64,000 bases of DNA from positions 62,001 to 126,000 of the forward strand of contig PENC01000019.1 in the NCBI GenBank assembly GCA_003674045.1, read 5' to 3'. A program made the translations under genes and the position numbers. Below the pieces are notes generated by a model, which saw nothing but the letters and a program-made list of their open reading frames with translations, was not told where the DNA came from and ran no database searches. This DNA comes from Streptomyces griseocarneus (GTDB taxonomy: Bacteria; Actinomycetota; Actinomycetes; Streptomycetales; Streptomycetaceae). Of the stretch, positions 17,825 through 26,774 are shown in pieces; within the stretch, counting starts at the first letter, position 1, and every line of letters starts with the position of its first letter.

Positions 17825-18544
17825 CGGTGATCTCCTCTTCAGCAAGCGGGATACGGGCGGCACTCCTCCGTAGGCGAAACGGAGTGCCCACCCGGGACGG
17901 GGCACACCTCGGCCCCGCATCCGTACTGCGTCGTTGAGATCCTCGGCCCCCGCAAAGGGGCCGCCACCGCGGGCAACAAGCCCACGCCCGACCACACTAC
18001 GCGGGCAGCGCCTCCGACGCGGGCGGCACCCACGACGGCCCCGCGGACGCACCGACAGGAAGGGCAGGGGGAAATGCAGGCATCGGGATTCACCTCGAGG
18101 TGGGGGTGAACAGCTCAAGGAAGCTAATCCCCGGGCATGCGGGGCAGAGTGGGAGGCCGTCGCGTCGAGGCGACAGCAGCGCCATCCCCGGACGTGCGGG
18201 GGAGGCGCTCACGGCACATATGCCTATAGCGCCTATTCCTGGGCGATCAGGATGTTCTTGATATTACGTAACAGGTTCCGCAGCGATGGTCATCGCCACG
18301 CCGTACCCGCCCTGGCGTTGCTGTCGGCGTCCTGCCCCGCTGGCCGCGTTCCCGGCGGCTGCGGGTGCGCAGGCACACAGAAGCCGGCAGGCGGATGCCG
18401 CGGTGGCGGCGGTCAAGGGAGGTCATCGAAACTCTGGCCGTAGAGGATGTCGTTGAGCTCCCCCCACTGACACATGGCCGGCGGCGGAGCTGACAGCCTG
18501 GCCGCTCGTGGCGCGGAGGACGGGACCGGGCGGGGGCCGCCTCC
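17825..18544. other. 720-bp intergenic region
   Basis: No frame here looks coding. It contains two degenerate CRISPR-like units (18127-18207) and an AT-richer patch around 18218-18280 (CACATATGCCTATAGCGCC, GATATTACGTAACAGG), which could be a promoter or a scar of past insertion. No ends of a mobile element are seen. Confidence 0.4.
18127..18207. repeat. Two degenerate CRISPR-like repeat units
   Basis: ATCCCCGGGCATGCGGGG (18127-18144) and ATCCCCGGACGTGCGGGG (18184-18201) are alike and 57 bp apart. Both resemble the GGGGAT-side of actinobacterial type I-E repeats. The period is a few bases short of the usual 61, and no cas gene is nearby. It could equally be two similar hairpins. Confidence 0.25.
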
Positions 18545-19315
18545 CTACGGGTGGAGCGGCAGCAGCCAGTGGGCGTCGTCGCCGTACGCCATCGGGCGGC
18601 AGGTGAGTTCGGCCGTGGTCGACCCGGGCGGCACGTTGATGGGGATCTGCACCGATACGGTCTGGTGAGGCTCGAGGCGGTCCGGGAACCAGGTGTGGGT
18701 CTTGTCCCAATCCGGACTCATCGGGCCCCGGGAAGCGAGCCCGCCCGGAGTGATCTTCTCGTCGCACTTGATGCCGTTCCAGACCAGGTCGACGGCCCCC
18801 TTCTGGTCGTTGACGTACGTCACGGTGTAGACGTAGGTGAGGTCGCCCTTCTCCAGGAAGAGGTCGCCGGGGACGTTCGGGATGCGGTGCGGCGCGCTCA
18901 GACTCATCTTCAGGCCGTTGCGGTAGCGCGCCGTTTCGCCCGGCCCCAGCGGGGCCTCGTACCTGCCGCCGGCCGACACCAGGTCATCGGGCTGGCTCTG
19001 GTCCTCGCGGAAGGCCTCGTTCAACCCGTGGACGACCCACACCACCAGGCCGAAGCAGACGGCCGCTGTAGCCGCTCCCACGACGAGACCGACGAGCGCC
19101 GATATGCCGTCGTCCGTCTCACCGCGTCGGGCCTTCCCTCGCCCCTTGACGCCACAGACCACGGCGGCCAGACCAAGCAGGATGGCCAGAGGAACGCCCA
19201 CGACGGTCCCGGCGGCCATCACCGCCATCACGGCCAGGACCAGCGCCACCAGGCCGATACCGTTGCGAGGCTTCGCCATGAGGTCCGGCAGGTCGGGAAG
19301 GGGCTTCGTCGTCAT
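18545..19315 (-). CDS. Membrane protein with DUF4190-like and DUF4352-like parts
   Basis: The 256-residue protein has two or three close membrane segments in the first 100 residues (NGIGLVALVLAVMAVMAAGT, LAILLGLAAVVCGVKGRG, ALVGLVVGAATAAVCFGLVVW), like DUF4190. An outer immunoglobulin-like region follows (ETARYRNGLKMSLSAP ... YVYTVTYVNDQKG ... LEPHQTVSVQIPINVPPGST), like the DUF4352 or telokin-like fold. Such proteins are exported and membrane-held with no known enzyme activity. ATG 19315 is chosen; the start has no strong ribosome site. Confidence 0.7.
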   Translation of the reverse strand: MTTKPLPDLPDLMAKPRNGIGLVALVLAVMAVMAAGTVVGVPLAILLGLAAVVCGVKGRGKARRGETDDGISALVGLVVGAATAAVCFGLVVWVVHGLNEAFREDQSQPDDLVSAGGRYEAPLGPGETARYRNGLKMSLSAPHRIPNVPGDLFLEKGDLTYVYTVTYVNDQKGAVDLVWNGIKCDEKITPGGLASRGPMSPDWDKTHTWFPDRLEPHQTVSVQIPINVPPGSTTAELTCRPMAYGDDAHWLLPLHP

Positions 19316-19615
19316 GAAGTGATCACACCCGACGGCAGCGCCTCCCGAGGACCGCCCGGTCACTCAAGCGACCTAGGTATCCGTACTCATATTCGCTCAA
19401 CCTGGGGGTATTCCGGTCGGAACAGCCGCTGCGGGCGGCGATGACGTGAGCGTAAGGGCTGTCGTGTGGCATCGGAGCACCGTCCACCATCGAGTGGACA
19501 CGGCACAACGAGACGCTCGCCAGCCGGAAATGACCACGGCCCCCAGCAATCCGCCGTCCGGCTTCCCCGCGATGGGCGCCGGAGGCCGGTACGCACCGGA
19601 GGAGGAATGGGCCGG

Positions 19616-20194
19616 CTACCGGCTCCAGGCCGTGTGAACCCGGCGCAGACGCTCCAGACGCCCGTACAGCGTGGCCCATTCGTCGGTGTCGGGCGCCTGG
19701 TGGTGCTGGATGTGCTCGGCGGCCTGGCAGAGGATGCCCAGGGCGTGCAGCCCGCGGCCCTCGCCGGCGGCGGTGCGGGACTGCTCCAGCAGATCGCCGG
19801 CTGCTGTGTCGGGGACGCGCCGCTGCACGGCGGTCAGCTCGGGGAGGAGCTCGATCACGATCGGAGCGAAGAAGGCATCCCAGCGGCGCGTCGAGCGCAC
19901 GCGCCGCACCACGGGCAGCAGCAGGAAGACCCCGGCGATCCACAGCACGACCTGGACCGCCGACACCACCACGGCGGACGGTTGGGGGAACAGGCCGACG
20001 GCGCGGCCGGCCTGCAAGGAGCCCAGGCTCACGCCCGTCCACGCCAGCCACTGCAGCGGCCCGGGCGGCACCAGCGGCCGGCGGCGGAGGTCGGACACGT
20101 CGGACGGCGGCAGAGCCTTGGCCGCCGCGATGGCCGCACAGGCGAGGGCCACCAGCCAGCCGAAGGTCACTCCGATCGTCATGACCGCACTCAT
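19616..20194 (-). CDS. Small membrane protein with cytosolic C-terminus
   Basis: The 192-residue protein has an N-terminal membrane helix (MTIGVTFGWLVALACAAIAAA), one or two more around residues 45-95 (QWLAWTGVSLGSLQAGRAVG; AVVVSAVQVVLWIAGVFLLLP), and a helical soluble tail (EHIQHHQAPDTDEWATLYGRLERL). AAGGGGCG precedes ATG 20194. A decayed copy of the membrane part lies at 24400-24610. The 300 bp before 19616 hold no gene I can support. Function is unknown. Confidence 0.65.
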   Translation of the reverse strand: MSAVMTIGVTFGWLVALACAAIAAAKALPPSDVSDLRRRPLVPPGPLQWLAWTGVSLGSLQAGRAVGLFPQPSAVVVSAVQVVLWIAGVFLLLPVVRRVRSTRRWDAFFAPIVIELLPELTAVQRRVPDTAAGDLLEQSRTAAGEGRGLHALGILCQAAEHIQHHQAPDTDEWATLYGRLERLRRVHTAWSR

Positions 20195-20293
20195 CGTCCC
20201 GCCCCTTGCACTCGAACTTGCGTGCCACGGACCCTAACGGAGAGCACTGACAGCACGAGGAGCCGAAGGGCCGGGCCTGCTGCTGGCGCGTGC

Positions 20294-20761
20294 TCAGGGC
20301 GGTGGGGCTTCGACCTCGAGCCACCGGTGCCGACGCGCGCCTCGGTACTCCAGGGTCTGCCAGCCGAGGTCCTGCAGGGCGCGGGCGCAGCGCTGGAGCC
20401 CATCGTGCTGCAAGTAGACCGCGCCGCTGCCGGGCGGTCCGGCCCATTCGACGCGAACGACCCCGTTCTCAAGGCGCACGCGGTACCCGGTGGCGGTGCG
20501 CCGGCCGTCGGCGTCCAGAGCGGATGCGGGAATCCCGGCCTCCTCCAGGCCGAGGGCGATCGCCCGCAGCGGCTGGAGACGTTCCCACTCCGCGGGGACG
20601 CTCACCGCGCGGCCCGCTGACGGGTTCGTGATCTCGCGCATCTGCCGAAGCCCCGCCATAGCCTGCCGCACAGTGACCGTCCGGTTCTCGGCCCCTATGC
20701 CGAGGTTGGAAGGGCATTCGTCTCCGGTGATCACAGGGAAGCCTGCCGGGCCGTCCGTCAC
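20294..20761 (-). CDS. Hypothetical protein
   Basis: The 155-residue soluble protein starts at GTG 20761 with AGAGGGGGG upstream. The last 60 residues (GYRVRLENGVVRVEWAGPPGSG ... QRCARALQDLGWQTLEYRG) look like an alternating strand-helix unit. No family is recognised. It is 99 bp upstream of the membrane protein gene on the same strand and may share its transcript. Confidence 0.6.
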   Translation of the reverse strand: MTDGPAGFPVITGDECPSNLGIGAENRTVTVRQAMAGLRQMREITNPSAGRAVSVPAEWERLQPLRAIALGLEEAGIPASALDADGRRTATGYRVRLENGVVRVEWAGPPGSGAVYLQHDGLQRCARALQDLGWQTLEYRGARRHRWLEVEAPPP

Positions 20762-21024
20762 CTTGAACCCCCCTCTGCGTCGCGATGGCGGGCCCGGAGG
20801 CCGGGGTCCCTGGCCCCATGATGCCGTCAGGGACCGACACCAAGTCGGCGGCCAGCAATCGGACGGTCAGGCGGCGGTAGTAGGACGGGGCGTGGTGTCG
20901 TGGACGACGACGTACTCGGCCGCTGGACACCCGGCGGGTACCCGAGACTGGCGTGGCGCTCCTGCGACGCAGTCAGGAAGCGCTCCGCTCCCTCTTCGTC
21001 CGCATGAGGCAGGGTTGTGGTGCC

Positions 21025-23556
21025 TCAACGGGGTGACGGCCAAGGTGCGTCGTCGACGTCGCGGATGCGGCCGAGGTGGAAGCTTTGCAGTTCGTCGTCG
21101 GGACCGATACAGGCATGCAGGTACGGCGGATCGAGCTCCAGGCCGTGAAGGGCGTGCTCGGCGGCCCGGCCCTTGACGGCGCTGTAGGTGATGGCGACGC
21201 CGAGATGATGATCGATAGCGTGGGCGAGGCGCCGCAGCGTGGCCGTGTCGAGATGCTGGGCGGCAGTGGCGAGGACCTGCTCGGTACCCGAGCGCCCGGC
21301 CCTGGCCGGCTGGCCGGAGAGCAGCGTCTCGGCGAGGCGCGGGTAGTCGGGGATGCCGGACGCCCCGGGCGGCGCCGGTGGCACCGGGAGCAGAGGGCCG
21401 GGGAGGGCAGGGCGCTCGATGCGCACGGTGCCGCCGTCCTCTTCCTGCACGGGTGCGTAGCCGGCGTCACGCAGTGCGGCGAGTACGTCTTCGACGGCGG
21501 CAGGCGAGGTCAGAACGGTGGGCGCGAGGAGCCGGAGCCGTACGGCTGCGAGCCCGGGGTGCGCGGCGAGCTCGGCAACCAGGGCGGTGTCGGCGCTGTG
21601 CAGGACACAGGAAGGCGCGGTGAGACGGATGCCGCCGTGTGCACGGGCGGCCTCCTCGACCAGGTCCGTCACGCACTGCGGCAGCTCGTCGGCGTCGGAG
21701 GCGGCCCGCAGCCCGTGGGTGATCTCCTCCGCTGTTTTTCCGGCGTCGAGAGCACGGCGCAGCGAAGCCGACGTGATGCGCCACACCCGGGCCGGGTGCC
21801 GTAGCTCACGGTCGGCCACCTGGTCGAGGACGGCCACCAGGCGGGGCGAGGGGACGCCCGGTGCAGTGGCTGTCAGATCACCGCCGAAGCACACTACGTC
21901 AGCCAGTGGCGGCAGCAACGCCTGTGCGGCGGAACTGAGTTCACTTTCCTGGAGTGTCGCCTCCGCGGCGTCGGGCAGGAGGGGTGCAGCGAGCGGGCTG
22001 AGAGCGCCGCGGGCGAGGATGCCGAGGAGTACGGCCTCACGGACGATGTCCTCGAACGGCGGTTCTTCGTCCGGGCACGCGCACTGCAGGACACGGGGCC
22101 GGTGCCAGGAGATCAGTTCCCGGAAACCGGCATAGGGGTCCTCGCTGATGTCGACGGCTTGCTGCGGCCCCAGCGTGGCGGCGGCCTCCAGGAGGGCGGC
22201 ACGGGCATCGCGGCAGCCTTCACACGCAGCCCGGGATTCCAGAGCCGGCAGGGGCCGGTCCTCCGCACGGTCCTCGGAGTAGAAGGCGGCGCGGTAGTGG
22301 GCGCGGGTGGGGGTGGACAGCATCTGCCGCCAGGCCAGGGCGAGTTCGGTGTACTGCTGGGCGGGCTCGCGGGACGTCCACGCTGCGTACGCCAGGGTCG
22401 GCACGACCCGCTCATCTCCTTCGTACGCCAGCAGTCCCGCTGCGTGAGCGCACTCCAGGATGAGGCGGACCGTGGTCGGTGCACAGCCCGAGACCTTCGT
22501 GAGCCTGATGAGTTCACGGGTGCCGATGCCGCCGTCCTTGAGCAGCTTCGGCGGCTGCACGGCGCAGGCCTCCATGACGGTGCCGGCTTGGCTGAGGAAT
22601 ACGGCAGCCGCGGAGGCGGCTGCCTCGGCGACGTCCAGGTCGGTGACCGCCACGGTCGCGATCTGCGGCGGCCGCGGGTGGAAGGGGGCGGCCGGCCCGG
22701 GCCCACGCAGCGCCATCAGGATCTCGGCGGGCAACTGCATCGCGTCGCCGCCGAAGAAGAAGCTTCGGCCCGGGGACAGCAGCGAGGTGCGGCAGGCGAG
22801 CAGTCCCCGCTCCGCGGCCCAGTCCCTGCCGAGCTCGGAATCATGCCCCGCCGAGAACGTGGTGGTGTTCAGCCTGGCCAGGTGCTTCAGCAGACGCTGT
22901 GAAGCGTCCGGGGCCTGCGCGACGAGCTCACGGACCCGCTCGCTGTCCCGGTGATGGGCCACCAGCGCGGCGCGCTGCTCGGCGACACCGTCCTTCGCGG
23001 GGATCCCCAACGCGGCCAGGACGCCGGTCAGGAGCTCCGTGTGTGCGTGCGCGGTCAACGCCTCGACGCCGGTCACGGGGTGGTACAGGTCCAAGGGGTG
23101 GTCCCACAGGCCGCGCAGCGCGTCCGCCATGACCAGGTCTCTCTCGCCGGCCTCCCGCTCAGGCCCGGCGGGCCACACCAGACCCAGCGCCAACAGCCGC
23201 TCCGCCGCGTGCTCCACGGCGTTGCCGTCGCCACCAGCTGTTGCAGCGGACGGCACCACCAGAAGCGACCTCAGCAAGGCCTGCGGCGCGGGGACGGACA
23301 TCGCGGCGAGCGCCTCGGCGGCCTCCAGACACGGCAGGGTCAACCGAGCAGCGACACGGCGGACACTGCCGGGGCGAAGCAGCCGCTGGGCGACTTCGAC
23401 CAGTGTGTGCGGCCGCGGCTCAGAAACCGCATCTGGCCGCTCGGACAGAAGGGAGGCGAGCCCGCCCGAACCGAGCGTGCGCAGGTGCGCGGCGAGCTGC
23501 TCGTGGGCCGGAGGAACACTGTCGTCGACACGCACCAGAAACCTCTTTCCACCCAT
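21025..23556 (-). CDS. Helicase_C_3 / WYL-type protein
   Basis: The 843-residue protein matches actinobacterial proteins annotated as helicase conserved C-terminal domain (Helicase_C_3, XPB-like). The N-terminal part has LRTLGSGGLASLLSERPDAV ... LVEVAQRLLRP and winged-helix-like repeats. A middle HTH-like piece is GTRELIRLTKVSGCAPTTVRLILE. The last 60 residues (AIDHHLGVAITYSAVKGRAAEHAL ... YLHACIGPDDELQSFHLGRI) look like a WYL ligand-binding domain. No ATPase motor motifs are present, so it is not a helicase by itself and more likely a DNA-binding regulator. ATG 23556 follows AAGGTGG; a TAGGGT box lies at 23589-23594. Confidence 0.75.
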   Translation of the reverse strand: MGGKRFLVRVDDSVPPAHEQLAAHLRTLGSGGLASLLSERPDAVSEPRPHTLVEVAQRLLRPGSVRRVAARLTLPCLEAAEALAAMSVPAPQALLRSLLVVPSAATAGGDGNAVEHAAERLLALGLVWPAGPEREAGERDLVMADALRGLWDHPLDLYHPVTGVEALTAHAHTELLTGVLAALGIPAKDGVAEQRAALVAHHRDSERVRELVAQAPDASQRLLKHLARLNTTTFSAGHDSELGRDWAAERGLLACRTSLLSPGRSFFFGGDAMQLPAEILMALRGPGPAAPFHPRPPQIATVAVTDLDVAEAAASAAAVFLSQAGTVMEACAVQPPKLLKDGGIGTRELIRLTKVSGCAPTTVRLILECAHAAGLLAYEGDERVVPTLAYAAWTSREPAQQYTELALAWRQMLSTPTRAHYRAAFYSEDRAEDRPLPALESRAACEGCRDARAALLEAAATLGPQQAVDISEDPYAGFRELISWHRPRVLQCACPDEEPPFEDIVREAVLLGILARGALSPLAAPLLPDAAEATLQESELSSAAQALLPPLADVVCFGGDLTATAPGVPSPRLVAVLDQVADRELRHPARVWRITSASLRRALDAGKTAEEITHGLRAASDADELPQCVTDLVEEAARAHGGIRLTAPSCVLHSADTALVAELAAHPGLAAVRLRLLAPTVLTSPAAVEDVLAALRDAGYAPVQEEDGGTVRIERPALPGPLLPVPPAPPGASGIPDYPRLAETLLSGQPARAGRSGTEQVLATAAQHLDTATLRRLAHAIDHHLGVAITYSAVKGRAAEHALHGLELDPPYLHACIGPDDELQSFHLGRIRDVDDAPWPSPR

Positions 23557-23688
23557 CACGCCCACCACCTTGGGCACCCCGCACGCCCACCCTAGGGGCG
23601 ACGACCCACGTGAAGTACGGACAGTTGACAACGAAGCACTATCAGTGCTACGGCGTTCTGATCCGCGCTGACAGCAACGGTAGATCCG

Positions 23689-24363
23689 TCAACGGCGCGC
23701 TGCCTCGGCCGCCTTGAGCTTTGCCTCGACCTCGGGCGGAAGGGGGAGAACCGGCACAGCAGCGGGGTCGGTCGGCCCCTCTTCCTCAAGCCCTCCGGGC
23801 CCACTGACGATGGCGGTGCGGCTGACCTCGGTGGCGACGTGCGAGGAGACCTCCCACAAGGAGTGACCCGCACCGACAGAGAACTCCGTCTCCGGACCGC
23901 CGAAGCTCAGCCAGTTGATCCGCATGTACCCGCCGTACAAGGCCAGCGCCGTCGCCATCCACTCCACCACCCGCGGGTCGACCGAGGCGGCCCACCCATC
24001 GCAGTGCGGATGCGTCGCGTACTCGAAGTAGCCGAAGCCGTCGCGCCGGGCGAACGCGGGCAGCGGGCCAGAAGCCGGCAGGCGGCCACTGCCGTCGCTC
24101 GTCAGGTACATCTCGCGCGCCGCACACCCGGGATCATCGCAGGACACCTCGCTGTCGGAGAGCCGCAGCCACAGCGCCACCGTCACGTCCTGCCCGTTCT
24201 TGGTGGGCGCCCAGCACAGCTGCTGACGGCACTGCGACGCCTGGTGATCGAGGGCCCGCCACCGCTCGGGAAACTCATGCGACAGACGGTGGAGGAAGTG
24301 GCCGACCAAGCGCCACGCTTCCTCGGCCGACGGGCTGATGGCGTGGGCGGTCTCCGCAGTCAT
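23689..24363 (-). CDS. Hypothetical protein
   Basis: The 224-residue soluble protein contains a Cys pair within VSCDDPGCAAREMYLTSDG, GFGYFEYATHPHCDGW, a helix ATALALYGGYMRINWLSFGG and a Pro/Glu/Lys-rich tail. ATG 24363 sits 7 nt after TAGACT on the same strand, so it may be leaderless. The frame is open further upstream into a decayed gene copy, but that part belongs to another gene. No family is recognised. Confidence 0.65.
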   Translation of the reverse strand: MTAETAHAISPSAEEAWRLVGHFLHRLSHEFPERWRALDHQASQCRQQLCWAPTKNGQDVTVALWLRLSDSEVSCDDPGCAAREMYLTSDGSGRLPASGPLPAFARRDGFGYFEYATHPHCDGWAASVDPRVVEWMATALALYGGYMRINWLSFGGPETEFSVGAGHSLWEVSSHVATEVSRTAIVSGPGGLEEEGPTDPAAVPVLPLPPEVEAKLKAAEAARR

Positions 24364-24399
24364 GCGCGGGAGTCTAGAGCCACGGAGGGACCCCTCCAC

Positions 24400-24610
24400 G
24401 ACGTACGCCGAGAAGAGGCAGACCCCTGCCTCGCACAGTGGTACGACGTGCACCCCGGGCCACAGTAGGAAGCCCCCAACGACCCACAGCACGACCCGGA
24501 CCGCCGACACCACTACGGCGGGCGAATACCGGATAGGGGATGAGGTTGACGGCGCGGCTGACCTGCAAGCTGCCCCGCGCCGCCAGACGCATGACCTGCG
24601 GCCGGACCGC
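24400..24610 (-). pseudogene. Remnant of a paralogue of the 19616-20194 membrane gene
   Basis: Bases 24470-24590 align with 19925-20045 at clearly high identity, for example CACAGCACGACC and GGACCGCCGACACCAC are shared. The minus-strand frame gives VVSAVRVVLWVVGGFLLWPGV, close to VVSAVQVVLWIAGVFLLLPVV of the intact gene. Frame breaks and loss of both ends show decay. It is fused in frame upstream of ATG 24363 but is not part of that gene. Confidence 0.7.
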
Positions 24611-24680
24611 GTGCGGCGCCGGGCCGGAAGGCCGTGCCGTCCCCGGCGGCGGTGTCAGACCCGGTCGATAGCGTCGACCC

Positions 24681-25163
24681 ATGAGCAACAAGATCGTCTA
24701 CGCGCACGGCGACGCGACCCGCCCGCACGGACCGGGGTCCAAGATCATCGCCCACGTGGTGAACGACATCGGCCGATGGGGCGCGGGCTCCGTGGTGGCC
24801 CTCTCCCGCCGGTGGCCACAGCCCCAGGCCGCCTACCGCCAGTGGTACCGCGACCGCGCGACCAACGGCTTCAGCCTGGGCGCGATCCAGCTCGTCGACG
24901 TCGAAGACCGCCTGTGGGTAGCCAACTTGGTAGGGCAGCACGGCATCCGCAGCCGCACCACCACCGAGACGCCCGTGCGCTACGACGCCATCGACCAGGC
25001 TCTCGCATCGCTGTCGGAGCAGGCGCTGGCACTGTCGGCCTCGGTGCATATGCCCCGGATCGGATGCGGCCTGGCCGGCGGCCGATGGGAGAACGTCGAA
25101 CCGCTCATCCTCCACCGGCTGACCGGGCAGGGCATCCCGGTGACCGTCTACGACCTCGCCTAA
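24681..25163 (+). CDS. Macro-domain protein (Poa1/TARG1-like)
   Basis: The 160-residue protein is a single macro domain. Key pieces are IIAHVVNDIGRWGAGSVVALSRRWPQPQAAYRQW near the N-terminus (substrate loop with N and D) and MPRIGCGLAGGRWENVEPLI near the C-terminus, the pattern of the Poa1p/TARG1 class. These enzymes act on ADP-ribose-1''-phosphate or ester-linked ADP-ribose. ATG 24681 has no Shine-Dalgarno sequence; TAGCGT lies 6 nt upstream, so it may be leaderless. It stands alone, and the link with the ART-like and 2H proteins at 49-52 kb is inference. Confidence 0.88.
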   Translation: MSNKIVYAHGDATRPHGPGSKIIAHVVNDIGRWGAGSVVALSRRWPQPQAAYRQWYRDRATNGFSLGAIQLVDVEDRLWVANLVGQHGIRSRTTTETPVRYDAIDQALASLSEQALALSASVHMPRIGCGLAGGRWENVEPLILHRLTGQGIPVTVYDLA

Positions 25164-25256
25164 CAGCAGATCCCCGACGCCGGCTACCAGGCTGTGACGG
25201 CTGCGGGGCCCCGCACCCCGGCGGGGCCCCGGTCCAGTCCTCCGCTGCGCCCCTCG

Positions 25257-26198
25257 TCAGCGCATGACGACGGGTACCCGCCGGTCCAGGGCTTCACGTA
25301 CGGCCCGCGCGGCAGCCCGCACCCCCGCCGCCTCCGCCGAGTCCGGAGCCTCGATCACGGCCAGGGGATAGCGGAACCCCCTCGGTTCCTCTTCCATGAT
25401 CTCGGGCCGGAGATAGGGGACCCCCGCCAGGATGGGGGTCCCCCTGGACGCCATCACCTCGAACACCGCCGCCTTGAACTCCGGCGTCACACCCTGCTGC
25501 GGTCTTCCGTGCGCACGATGGAGCAGGCCAACGAGCGGGAGCTGAGCGAGACTTGCCGCTTGTCCCAGTTCCAGCTTCACCTGCTCCCGCAGGAGCGCCG
25601 CAGCCTCGGCCGGACTGTACCGGTGCTCCCTGACGGTGCTGCGCCCATCCTGGTGGACGGTCTGCTCGTAGCCGAGCGGGATGAAGCACTGCTCGACGAC
25701 GGCCACACACGCTGGCGCCGGACAGCCCTGGAACCAGCTGAGGTCCTGGAAGGTGATGATGCGGTCGAAGTCCGGCCGATGCACCGCGATGACTGCCTCG
25801 ACAGGATTCTCCCCCTGCTGGTCAACACCCTGGTCGTCCCGCAGCGTCAGAGTGGCCAGCAGGCCGGTGCCCGGCACCGCGCACCGCTCACTCCATCCCG
25901 ACTGCGGCTCCAGCACCACCGGCCGCTCCCGGCGACGCCTGCGAGAGGGAAGGTGCACGGACATCCGCGCGACCCGTTCGACGATCAGGACCCGTTCACC
26001 CTCCAGCGCCCAAACGGCACCGAGGTTCTCGGCGAGCCCCCGCCGTTCCTCGTCGAGTCCCGTCGTGACCAGCCCCACGACCGAGCACGGGGGCACAGCT
26101 GGCGCTTTCGCCCGGCGCTCAGCGGCCACAGCCTGCTTGGCCACGGGGTAGGGCACTTGGTCGTCGGCGGCACGCTTGCGGGCGCGGCTCTTGTTCAC
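25257..26198 (-). CDS. ParA/MinD-like protein lacking a P-loop
   Basis: The protein has 313 residues. GTG 26198 is preferred because AAGAAGGG lies 7 nt before it and the chain then begins MNKSRARKRAA, a start I recall from Streptomyces plasmid proteins. Residues 40-75 (SVVGLVTTGLDEERRGLAENLGAVWALEGERVLIVERV) follow the first strand, loop, helix and second strand of ParA ATPases, but GLDEERR replaces the Walker GKGGxGKT. The C-terminal part (RGTPILAGVPYLRPEI ... AAARAVREALDRRV) also fits that fold. If so, it would not bind ATP in the usual way. This is inference from pattern only. Confidence 0.5.
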   Translation of the reverse strand: MNKSRARKRAADDQVPYPVAKQAVAAERRAKAPAVPPCSVVGLVTTGLDEERRGLAENLGAVWALEGERVLIVERVARMSVHLPSRRRRRERPVVLEPQSGWSERCAVPGTGLLATLTLRDDQGVDQQGENPVEAVIAVHRPDFDRIITFQDLSWFQGCPAPACVAVVEQCFIPLGYEQTVHQDGRSTVREHRYSPAEAAALLREQVKLELGQAASLAQLPLVGLLHRAHGRPQQGVTPEFKAAVFEVMASRGTPILAGVPYLRPEIMEEEPRGFRYPLAVIEAPDSAEAAGVRAAARAVREALDRRVPVVMR

Positions 26199-26774
26199 GT
26201 TGGAACCCTTCTTCACCACGGTGCGCTCCCAGCCGGGACATCCACGCTCCCGACTCGGTACGCCCGTTGGTGGGCAGGCTGACGTCGGTTACGGGCCCTT
26301 GCCGGAACGAGATTCCCGTCCCGGGGGAGCCTGGGCCGTTGAGGCCACCGCGGCGTGGGCGCGATGACGGCGGCTCGGCGTGCGCTTCCTGCCTGCTCGG
26401 ACCGTAACGGCCCCCGCACAGAGGAGCCCGGGTTTCACTCGTTCGTGGGCGACGCGGGCAAGACGGCCTCGCAGCCTGGCTCAAGGGGCACTGCCGAAAC
26501 CGTCGGCGGCAGGCTCGGGCAGTCGCGGGACGGCGGGCACCCTCGGCAACGCGGATCCGTGCGGCGCGAGGGAAGACGGCCCCCCGTGCTGCTCGGCTCG
26601 ACCGCGCGGCTGTGTGCTGGCGACGGCCGAATGAGCGGGCCGGCCGCAGGGCGACATGGCCCCGCGGCCGCTTTCCGCCCGGCGGGCGGCACCCTCCTGA
26701 TCGGCGCTGGGAACGGTACGGCCCTGCCTGCGCTCGTCAGGCGCGGGCAGGGCCGTGCGGGAGTTGGGGGAGGT
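26199..26774. other. 576-bp region with a terminator and no supported gene
   Basis: Frames here have poor codon bias. Apart from the terminator at 26718-26756, I see nothing structured. Confidence 0.45.
26718..26756 (-). terminator. 16-bp stem terminator of minus-strand operon 1
   Basis: Arms 26718-26733 (ACGGCCCTGCCTGCGC) and 26741-26756 pair fully, with one G.T pair, around TCGTCAG. It lies 19 nt after the stop of the last gene of the 30560-26775 operon. Confidence 0.85.
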
